Shown here: one piece after another, positions 1 to 5,700 of the stretch
Layout: each line of letters opens with the position of its first letter
Position numbering within the stretch: position 1 is the stretch's first letter
NCBI GenBank assembly: GCA_022707725.1
Contig: JAKJAB010000061.1
Location: 3,348-14,299 of the forward strand
Direction of reading: 5' to 3'
Source: Chloroflexota bacterium
Lineage (GTDB): Bacteria > Chloroflexota > Anaerolineae > B4-G1 > SLSP01
Length of the DNA stretch: 10,952 nucleotides
Program-made: the position numbers and the translations under genes
The notes under the pieces: generated by a model
Seen by the model: only the letters and a program-made list of their open reading frames with translations
Databases searched by the model: none
Told to the model about the DNA's origin: nothing

Positions 1-632
1 GCCGCTTCCGGCGTGACGCGCAGCGCGGCCTCGACACTGGCGCGGTTCATCGCGCGCGTGAAGCGCAGGAGGATGCCGGCCCGCGTGTGGACTTCCTCGC
101 CGGGACGCGGGACGGCGGAAACGACGGCAGGTGGCAGGGCGGCGGCGAAGGCCGGTTCCGGTTCGGGCGTCCGGAGCGCAGTTTCCGTCGCTGCCGGGAC
201 GTCGGTGGACGCCGGTTGTATCGCGGCGGTGGGCAACGCCTGGGCGATTTCGGGCGTCTTCGCCGGAAGCCTGCCCTTGCCGGGCAGGAGCGCCTGGGCC
301 GCCAACGTGACCATCAACACGGCAGCGATGGCCGCGCCGAGCCAGCCCCACAACGGGATGCGGCGCGCGGCGCTGTGCGACGACGCGGCGCGTCGCGGCG
401 ACGCGGCGCGCAACTTGCGCGCCCGGCGCAAGTCCATCGCCAGCCGGGTCACGAAGTTGGGGTTCGGGTTGACCCGGGCAACCTTGTGTCGCAAGGCGGC
501 CTCTACCGGATCGACCTCACCCATTCGCTGATTTGCCGAATCGCCGATTCGCTGATTCGCCGATTCGCTGATTTGCTGATTCGCCGATTCGCTGATTTGC
601 TGATTCGCTGATTCGTTCTCTGTTTTATTCAT
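1..632 (-). CDS. Membrane-anchored Ig-like (Big_5-type) protein, putative anti-sigma partner; 3' end outside window
   Basis: The frame is open from ATG 632 to the window edge, giving 210 codons without a stop. The start is fixed by a 4-bp ATGA overlap with the sigma gene's stop codon, which points to translational coupling. Residues 6-37 are built from four copies of an 8-residue unit (ESANQQIS-like). Residues 38-90 are a basic cytoplasmic part, including a P-N-P-N-F-V-T-R-L stretch of the kind seen near the N terminus of sigma-linked membrane proteins. Residues about 92-116 form one membrane segment, and a Pro/Ala/Thr-rich linker follows. From about residue 175 the sequence (PRPGEEVHTRAGILLRFTRA) matches the start of a bacterial Ig-like Big_5 domain. 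The topology (inside N terminus, one TM, outside domain) and the coupling to an ECF sigma gene suggest an anti-sigma or signal-receiving role. That role is inferred: no zinc-binding HxxxCxxC motif is visible. An alternative start is Met37 (ATG 524), just after the repeat. Confidence 0.8.
   Translation of the reverse strand, partial: MNKTENESANQQISESANQQISESANQRIGDSANQRMGEVDPVEAALRHKVARVNPNPNFVTRLAMDLRRARKLRAASPRRAASSHSAARRIPLWGWLGAAIAAVLMVTLAAQALLPGKGRLPAKTPEIAQALPTAAIQPASTDVPAATETALRTPEPEPAFAAALPPAVVSAVPRPGEEVHTRAGILLRFTRAMNRASVEAALRVTPEA
522..617. repeat. 12-copy octanucleotide tandem repeat inside a coding region
   Basis: Twelve consecutive 8-bp units occupy exactly 96 bp, with consensus GATTCGCT on the plus strand (AGCGAATC on the coding strand). 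Variation is mainly at positions 5 and 8. Because 24 bp equals three units, the array encodes an 8-residue period in the sigma-linked membrane protein. Eight is not a multiple of three, so gain or loss of one unit would shift the reading frame. Confidence 0.93.
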
Positions 633-1189
633 GGCGTCACACACCTTTCTCTTAAGTCTGAAATGGCGCGCGAGACGAGCATCTTAAAAGCGGCCTCGCT
701 GCGGCGCATCACGGCGGCAGCCTCCCGCATGCTCAACCCGCCCCAGAACCGCAGACGTAACGCCTCCAGCCGGTCTGGGCTGAGCTGCGCGAACAGGCCT
801 TCCACACATTCCAGCACCGCGCGCCGGGTTAGACGTTCTTCGACGTCCTCCGGTTCCGGGTCGGCCATTTCGACGTCATCCAGCGGTTGCTGCCGCGCGG
901 CGTAGGCGGCGCGGTGATAGTCCATGCATTTGTGCCGGACGATCCCGAAAAGCCAGGCCGGGAAGTTCCCCGCCCCGCGCATGCCGCTGTAGCGGTCGAG
1001 CGATTCCACCACCGCCATAAACGTCTGCGCCGTCAGGTCTTCCGCGTCGGCGACGTTGTCGGTGTGCGCATAGCAGTAGCGGTAGATCGGCGTCACGTAG
1101 CGACGGTAGAGCGCCTCGAATGCGTCGTGATCGTCGCGCGCCAGGCGCGCCAAGTCGTTGTCTGCAAGTTCTGCATAGTTCTGTTCCAC
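629..1189 (-). CDS. ECF-family RNA polymerase sigma factor
   Basis: This is a 186-residue sigma-70 family protein of the short two-domain ECF class, which directs RNA polymerase to a small regulon. Region 2 covers about residues 23-93: AFEALYRRYVTPIYRYCY, then the DAEDLTAQTF core-binding motif at 48-57 and the promoter-melting part ending near FGIVRHKCMDYHR. An acidic linker (about 100-120) joins it to region 4 at about 127-182, where LSPDRLEALRLRFWGGLSMR and the helix EAAFKMLVSRAISDLRE form the -35-binding helix-turn-helix. The start is GTG 1189, preceded by GGAGGAG at 1201-1195 with 5 nt spacing. Its TGA overlaps the ATG of the downstream membrane protein. The usual arrangement is a sigma factor held by the membrane protein encoded next to it, and this fits here. 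The regulon and signal cannot be read from the window. Confidence 0.95.
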   Translation of the reverse strand: MEQNYAELADNDLARLARDDHDAFEALYRRYVTPIYRYCYAHTDNVADAEDLTAQTFMAVVESLDRYSGMRGAGNFPAWLFGIVRHKCMDYHRAAYAARQQPLDDVEMADPEPEDVEERLTRRAVLECVEGLFAQLSPDRLEALRLRFWGGLSMREAAAVMRRSEAAFKMLVSRAISDLRERCVTP

Positions 1190-1200
1190 GAGTGCTCCTC

Positions 1201-1213
1201 CGGTCTATGACCG
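1201..1213 (-). promoter_or_regulatory. Small palindrome abutting the sigma-gene ribosome binding site
   Basis: CGGTC-TAT-GACCG is a perfect 5-bp inverted repeat with a 3-nt loop. Its edge at 1201 overlaps the first base of the GGAGGAG Shine-Dalgarno. It could be a small mRNA hairpin that tunes translation or a half-site for a regulator, but its small size means it may also be chance. Confidence 0.3.
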
Positions 1214-1243
1214 TTTGTTTCAGCGCTGATAGGAGTTCAATAG

Positions 1244-1273
1244 GTACGTCGTATTTTTATCACAAAGGTAACA
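1244..1273 (-). promoter_or_regulatory. Candidate ECF-type promoter for the sigma operon
   Basis: On the minus strand, TGTTACC (1273-1267) is followed after about 15 nt by CGACGTAC (1251-1244). This resembles the spacing of an ECF -35 element and a CGT-containing -10 element, about 55 nt before the GTG start. If real, the sigma factor may read its own promoter, as many ECF factors do. The match is by eye and weak; a poor sigma-70 candidate (TTGTGA-17-TATTGA) overlaps the same stretch. Confidence 0.25.
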
Positions 1274-1338
1274 GGGAACATGGTACTTCAGAATGGAGAA
1301 TCGAAAAATGAGAGAGGCGCGATGTGGCAATTGCGACC

Positions 1339-1372
1339 AAACAAAAAAGGCGACGCTAATGCATCGCCTTTT
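1339..1372 (-). terminator. Rho-independent terminator of the infC-rpmI-rplT operon
   Basis: On the minus strand, AAAAGGCGA and TCGCCTTTT form a 9-bp stem (arms 1372-1364 and 1353-1345) closed by a 10-nt loop that can pair two more GC pairs internally. It is followed at once by a T-rich run (TTTTTTGTTT) ending at 1339. It begins about 20 nt after the rplT stop, the expected place for the end of the ribosomal transcript, and separates it from the sigma operon. Confidence 0.88.
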
Positions 1373-1393
1373 AGGGTGCGAAAGACTTCGTGG

Positions 1394-1741
1394 TTATGCT
1401 TGTGTGGCCGTTTGCACAACAGCGGCAAAGGCTGCTGGGTTATTCACAGCCAATTCCGCCAGCATCTTGCGGTCGATCGCGATATTTGCCTTGTTGAGAT
1501 CGGCAATCAGGCGGCTGTAGGATACGCCGTTGATGCGGGCGGCTGCGTTGATGCGGATGATCCACAGGCGGCGCATATCGCGTTTCCGATTGCGGCGGTC
1601 GCGATAGGCGTAGGCCATGGACTTCATCCATGCTTCATTAGCTCGCCGAAACAACTTACGGCGCGTCCCAAAAAAGCCAGCGGTTTGCTTGATGATCTTT
1701 TTATGGCGACGGCGTGTTACGGTTCCTGCTTTTACTCTCAC
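1394..1741 (-). CDS. rplT: 50S ribosomal protein L20
   Basis: Large-subunit protein L20 binds 23S rRNA and is needed early in 50S assembly. The product has 115 residues, close to the family's usual 117-119. The basic N-terminal extension is seen at residues 1-30 (RVKAGTVTRRRHKKIIKQTA, then GFFGTRRKLFRRA). The conserved RDRRNRKRDMRRLWIIRINA stretch follows at about 48-67, and the globular rRNA-binding part runs from there to the end. The start is GTG 1741 with GAGGTG five bases upstream. It lies 20 nt downstream of rpmI and is the last gene of the infC-rpmI-rplT operon. In E. coli and Bacillus, L20 or leader structures control this operon; no L20-binding pseudoknot could be recognised here. 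Confidence 0.97.
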   Translation of the reverse strand: MRVKAGTVTRRRHKKIIKQTAGFFGTRRKLFRRANEAWMKSMAYAYRDRRNRKRDMRRLWIIRINAAARINGVSYSRLIADLNKANIAIDRKMLAELAVNNPAAFAAVVQTATQA

Positions 1742-1761
1742 GATTTCACCTCAGTAATAAG

Positions 1762-1980
1762 CTATGACTTTTCGTGCAAATATGGGGCCAAACGGCGCAC
1801 GCGGCGCTTGATGCCAGCGCTTGTCACAACATGCATTTGATCGAACATTGCGCGCACACTGTTCGGCTTGTTGCGGCGGAAATGACTCTTCCCCTGCCGC
1901 GTGCGCGTCAGCAATCCCTTACCACCTTTGGAAATGCGGAAGCGCTTGGATGTTGATTTATGGGTCTTCAGTTTTGGCAC
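1762..1980 (-). CDS. rpmI: 50S ribosomal protein L35
   Basis: L35 is a small basic large-subunit protein. The 72-residue product shows the family pattern: PKLKTHKSTSKRFRISKGGK at residues 2-21, then a Lys/Arg-rich middle (KSHFRRNKP) and a basic C-terminal part (GIKRRVRRLAPYL). It is a few residues longer than the usual 64-66. The start is GTG 1980, with AGGAGG at about 1993-1988 and 7 nt spacing. It begins 17 nt after the infC stop and ends 20 nt before rplT, so the three genes are clearly co-transcribed. Confidence 0.97.
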   Translation of the reverse strand: MPKLKTHKSTSKRFRISKGGKGLLTRTRQGKSHFRRNKPNSVRAMFDQMHVVTSAGIKRRVRRLAPYLHEKS

Positions 1981-1997
1981 TTCAATTCCTCCTACAG

Positions 1998-2516
1998 CTA
2001 CTTGTTCTTTTTTGGTGCTAACACCATCAACATAGTCCGCCCATCCAACTGGGGGGCTTGTTCGACAACGGCGACATCAGTAAGTTCATCGACAATTTCC
2101 TGAAGCTGTTCCATGGCCACTTCTGGATACGTGATTTCGCGTCCCCGGAACCGGATACGGACTTTGACCTTGTTCCCTTCTTCGAGCCAGCCGCGCGCGC
2201 TCTTAACTTTGAACTGCGTATGGTGTTCATTCGTTTTCGGGCGCAGTTGAATCTCTTTGATTTCGATTTGCTTTTGCGCTTTGCGCGCTTCGCGCTCTTT
2301 CTTCGATTGCTCGTATAAGAACTTGCCGAAGTCCATAATGCGGGCGACCGGCGGTTCGGCGTTTGGCGCCACCTCCACCAGATCAAGTTCGGCCTCTTGC
2401 GCTAGCCGGATGGCCTCCATTGTTGACAGAACACCCAGGTTACTTCCCTCGGCATCAATCACTCGAACTTCCGGGGTACGGATTTCTCGATTCACACGAT
2501 ACTTCTGCTTACTGAT
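1998..2516 (-). CDS. infC: Translation initiation factor IF-3, probable AUC start
   Basis: IF-3 binds the 30S subunit, prevents premature 50S joining and rejects non-canonical start codons. The N-terminal domain (RVNREIRTPEVRVIDAEGSN and on through VEVAPNAEPPVARIMDFGKF), a charged helical linker (YEQSKKEREARKAQKQIEIK) and the C-terminal domain (KVKVRIRFRGREITYPEVAM to the end) are all present. The first standard start would be GTG 2495, but it lies 26 nt from the Shine-Dalgarno. ATC 2516-2514 sits exactly 5 nt after a perfect AAGGAGGT (2528-2521) and adds I-S-K-Q-K-Y-R, matching the common ISK..RVN beginning of the family. The full protein is then 172 residues. An AUU or AUC start is the known basis of IF-3 autoregulation in E. 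coli, and the same control is inferred here. It is the first gene of the infC-rpmI-rplT operon. Confidence 0.95.
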   Translation of the reverse strand: MSKQKYRVNREIRTPEVRVIDAEGSNLGVLSTMEAIRLAQEAELDLVEVAPNAEPPVARIMDFGKFLYEQSKKEREARKAQKQIEIKEIQLRPKTNEHHTQFKVKSARGWLEEGNKVKVRIRFRGREITYPEVAMEQLQEIVDELTDVAVVEQAPQLDGRTMLMVLAPKKNK

Positions 2517-2520
2517 AGTG

Positions 2521-2528
2521 ACCTCCTT
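2521..2528 (-). promoter_or_regulatory. Perfect Shine-Dalgarno that decides the infC start
   Basis: The minus strand reads AAGGAGGT, complementary to the 3' end of 16S rRNA over eight bases. It ends 4 nt before an in-frame ATC (5 nt from the last G). The position excludes the downstream GTG 2495 as the main start, and the strength would compensate for a rare start codon. Confidence 0.9.
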
Positions 2529-2533
2529 AGGTT

Positions 2534-2566
2534 GATTAGTCGTCAGTCAGATCGTCATTCGTCAGG
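2534..2566. repeat. Degenerate heptamer repeat in the infC leader
   Basis: Units GATTAGT, CGTCAGT, (CAGAT), CGTCATT and CGTCAGG follow one another, an imperfect 7-bp periodicity interrupted by one 5-bp unit. It lies in the untranslated leader between the leader hairpin and the Shine-Dalgarno. Its style resembles the clearer heptamer repeats at 6028-6055 and 9033-9067. It is degenerate enough that chance is possible. Confidence 0.4.
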
Positions 2567-2569
2567 GGG

Positions 2570-2593
2570 ATCTCGTTGTTGTTTTGTCGAGAT
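2570..2593 (-). promoter_or_regulatory. Hairpin in the infC 5' leader
   Basis: ATCTCG (2570-2575) and CGAGAT (2588-2593) form a perfect 6-bp stem. In the transcript the 12-nt loop is A-rich (ACAAAACAACAA). It starts about 15 nt after the predicted transcription start and about 50 nt before the AUC start. No U-tract follows, so it is not a terminator. It may stabilise the leader or be a control site. Confidence 0.45.
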
Positions 2594-2614
2594 ACCTTGC
2601 ATGACTGTCTCGGT

Positions 2615-2642
2615 ATCATAACAGAATTATACGTTCTGTCAA
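2615..2642 (-). promoter_or_regulatory. Sigma-70-type promoter of infC-rpmI-rplT
   Basis: On the minus strand, TTGACA (2642-2637, a perfect -35) is separated by 16 bp from TATGAT (2620-2615, 5 of 6 matches to the -10). The predicted transcript starts near 2608 and has a leader of about 90 nt before the infC AUC. Two dyads overlap it: ACAGAA-N7-TTCTGT (2621-2639) in the spacer, and GATACC/GGTATC (2591-2596 / 2612-2617) around the -10 and start site. They could bind a regulator. Confidence 0.8.
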
Positions 2643-2664
2643 ATTCGCTCAACGGATTGAACGG

Positions 2665-2704
2665 ATCGAACGGCATCGGCACCATTGCACTGCCTCCGTT
2701 CGAT
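2665..2704 (-). repeat. Inverted repeat downstream of the PBP gene, possible terminator stem
   Basis: ATCGAACGG (2665-2673) and CCGTTCGAT (2696-2704) are perfect 9-bp complements. Inside them GGCA (2678-2681) and TGCC (2691-2694) can form a second stem with a 9-nt loop. It begins 40 nt after the PBP stop and ends just before the infC promoter, the right place for a transcript end. No T-run follows on the minus strand, so intrinsic termination is uncertain. A loose 9-bp direct repeat (AACGGATYG) runs through 2650-2674. Confidence 0.45.
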
Positions 2705-2743
2705 TCAGTGGGACATTGCGGAGAGGCTGTTTCCTGGACTGCA

Positions 2744-5700
2744 TCACGGTGTGGCCGGTGTTTCGGTCGGCGTCGGCGTTTCGGTGGGCGTCACCGTTGG
2801 TGTTCCGGTGGGCGTCGGTGTTTCGGTAAATGTAGGCGTCTCGGTGGGTGTCGGCGTCACCGTGGGCGTCTCGGTGGGTGTTGGCGTCACTGTCGGTGTT
2901 TCGGTGGGCGTGATCTCCAGCGTGGGCGTGGCCGTGGGACCGACGACGTTGACCTGCACGCGGGTCTCGAACTGCGCGCCGCGCGTGTTGAAGGCGACGA
3001 CGCGCAGTGTATACGAACCGGGCGTCATCTCGATGGGGATTTGCCATGCGCCGAGCAAACCATCGCGCACCACGGCCAGATGCGGCCCACTGATCCAACC
3101 CCAAGCTTGCGGGTTGCCGCCGACGCCATAGGTGATTTCATAGTGATCGAAGTCCGCAAACTCGACCGTACCGCGGATTTCTACCCAGCCATGGACTTCC
3201 TCGCCGTTCGTGGGCGAGGTGATGCTCACCTGCGGGGAGCTTTCTCCGGCGGTGCAGTAATCGTTGGGCGCGATCTCTATGCCGCGCTCCGCCGCCCACT
3301 GTTGTAGCCACGTCCGTCCACCGGGGTCCTGGATTTGATCCAGCACCACCATCACTTTGGTGAAGACGTTGGCGCGGCAGAATTGATTGGCGCGTAGGCC
3401 GCTGTTGCCGTCGATTTCGACTTGTTGGAACCAGTCCTGGTCGGCTCTGGGCGGCAGGAAGTTTGTCGCAAAGACCTCGGCGCGCTTTTCGGGGCAATAG
3501 GGCGAGGGTTCTGTGCCGGAGAAAGCGCATATCTCGCGGTCGATCACGCCGGCTGGGCGCGGGAAACTGTGCGGCTGGATGTTCTCGTGGGCGCGGCGCA
3601 TAAAGGCGTTCCAGATCGGCGCAGCGCCGCCCGCTCCGGCGACGCCGTCCATCTCGGTGTTGTCGTTGTTGCCGATCCACACCCCCGCTGCCAGGTCGGG
3701 CGTATAGCCCACCGTCCAGGCGTCGCGATTGTCGTTGGTCGTGCCGGTTTTCGCTGCCACGGGGCGATCGGGCAGTTCCAGGTTGTTCGGGCAGGCAAAG
3801 ACGAGGCAGCGCGCTTTGGTGTCGGAGAGGATGTGCGAGATGAGGTAGGCCAGTTCGGGCGCGACGGCTTGCTTGCCCTTGGGCTGGCGATTGTCGATCA
3901 AGATCTCGCCCCGGGTGGTTTCGACCCACAGGATAGGCGTGGGCGGCATGCTCAATCCACCGTTTGCCAGCGTCGCGTACGCGGCGGTCAGGTCGAGCGG
4001 CTTCATCTCGCCGCCGCCGAGGGTCAGCGCCAGGCCGTAGTACGGCCGGGTGTCGTAGGGATAGTCGGGACATTCCAGGTGCGGCGAGACGATCGAGGTT
4101 GCGCCCAGCCGCGCCGAAATGTCGAGCAGGCCATCGACGCCGATGAATTCCAGCGCCTTGACGGCAGGGATGTTGAGCGAGTTCGCCAACGAGGTGCGGA
4201 TCGACACCGGGCCACGGAATTTACCGTCGTAGTCGACCGGCCGGTAGGTGTTGCCGGCGGTGTCGGTGTAGACGGTGGGGATATCCCACAAAATGGTCGC
4301 CGGCGTCCAGCCCTTCTCGAGCGCGGCCAGATAGGTCAGGGGTTTGATGGCCGAGCCAGGCTGGCGGCAGCGCGTCGTCACGTTGACCTGTCCGCCGTTG
4401 GCCTCGTCGTAGAAATCGGCGCTGCCGACCATCGCCAGGATGTGCCCGGTCGCCGGTTCGATGGCGACGAGCGCGCCGTTGGTGACCTTGCGGTCGGCCA
4501 GGGCGGCGACGCCGTTGCGCACTTCCTCTTCGGCGATCTGTTGCAGGGTGCGGTCCAGCGTGGTGTGGATACGCAGGCCGGCGCCTTTGTACAGCGCGTC
4601 CGGGCCAAGTTCTTTCTCCACCCACTGTCGCACGTAGACGACGAAGTGCGGCGCGGGGATGACGTCCGTGTAGATGGGCTGGAACCCGTAGGCGTCCATT
4701 TCGGCAGCGGCGGCGTCGGCTTCGGCCTGGGTGATGAATCCGGCCTCGACCATCAGGCCGAGCACATCTTTATGCCGTTTGAGTGCGGCGTCGCGCCCGC
4801 CGTGGAAGGGATCGTAGACGCTCGGCAGTTGCGGCAGCCCCGCCAGGAACGACGCCTGGGTCAGGGTGAGGTTGCCGTAGTTGTTGTTGTTGACATAGAT
4901 TTCGAGGATTTCGTCTTTGGTGTAGCGGCGCGTGAGTTCGGTCGCCAGCACGATCTCCTTGATCTTGCGGCTGGCGGTACGCTCGGCGGCCTCGTCGGGC
5001 AGCAGGATGTTGCGGGCTACTTGTTGGGTGATGGTGCTGGCCCCGGAGACGAACTCCCGTTCTTGCAACGCGTAATAGATGGCGCGAGCCAGCGCGATGG
5101 GATCGAAGCCGGTGTGCGCGTAGAAGTTGCGGTCTTCGGTGGCGACCGTCGCCAGTTGCAGATAGCGCGAGATTTGCGAGATGGGGACGTAAGTGCGTTT
5201 TCCGGCGGTGGGATCGATGATTTCGTGCAGCAGCCGTCCATCGCGCCCGTAGATTTGACTACTGGCGAAGTTGGGCTGGCGAGCGCGCAATTCGTCCGGC
5301 GAGGGCAGTTGCGACGCCAGCGCGATGTAGCCGATCACCATGGCCAGCAGCGCCAGGAAAAACAGCGCCACACCAACGAGGGTGATGCTGAGCAAAGTCG
5401 AGGCGGCGCTTCCTGAGCGTTTGGGCTTGGGTTTACCCGCCGGAGTCCCCGCAGTCCGCTGCGACGGGGGCGGTGACTTTGGCGGCGGCGGGGGTGTGGC
5501 TGTTCGCCTCGTCCCCGCAGTCTGCTGCGGCCTCGCCCCAGATGGGCGAATGACTGGAATGGGCTGCGTGGGCACGTCGTCGGCCGGCGCTTGCGCCGGC
5601 CAGGTCGGGATCTGGCGGGTCGGGTCGGCGGGCTGTGGACGCTGGAGCGTCGATTCAGATGGCGGAACCTGGATGCGGCGCGTCGTTTCGGACGGCGGGT

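Noticed and set aside
13..611. Two plus-strand frames of about 173 codons near the window start
   Set aside because: They are antisense to the sigma-coupled membrane protein, whose start is fixed by the ATGA overlap and whose TM and Ig-like start are recognisable.
522..617. CRISPR-like array
   Set aside because: The units are directly adjacent 8-mers with no spacers and lie inside an open reading frame.
1345..1372. Terminator for a plus-strand transcript
   Set aside because: The stem also has a short T run on the plus side (TTTT then AGGG), but the longer T tract is on the minus strand just after rplT, and no plus-strand gene exists here.
1280..1840. A 186-codon plus-strand frame
   Set aside because: It runs antisense through rplT and its terminator; rplT and rpmI are certain.
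2600..2640. LexA/SOS box in the infC promoter (GAAC near TTCTGT)
   Set aside because: The spacing does not match the known Gram-positive (GAAC-N4-GTTC) or Gram-negative (CTGT-N8-ACAG) operator, so only an unnamed dyad is reported.
2750..2935. Non-coding minisatellite
   Set aside because: The repeat stays in frame with the PBP and encodes a coherent Thr-Pro tail with synonymous changes, so it is coding.
3422..5416. A 664-codon open frame on the plus strand
   Set aside because: It lies wholly antisense to the PBP gene, whose motifs are unmistakable. Long antisense frames are common opposite GC-rich genes, and this product shows no recognisable domain.
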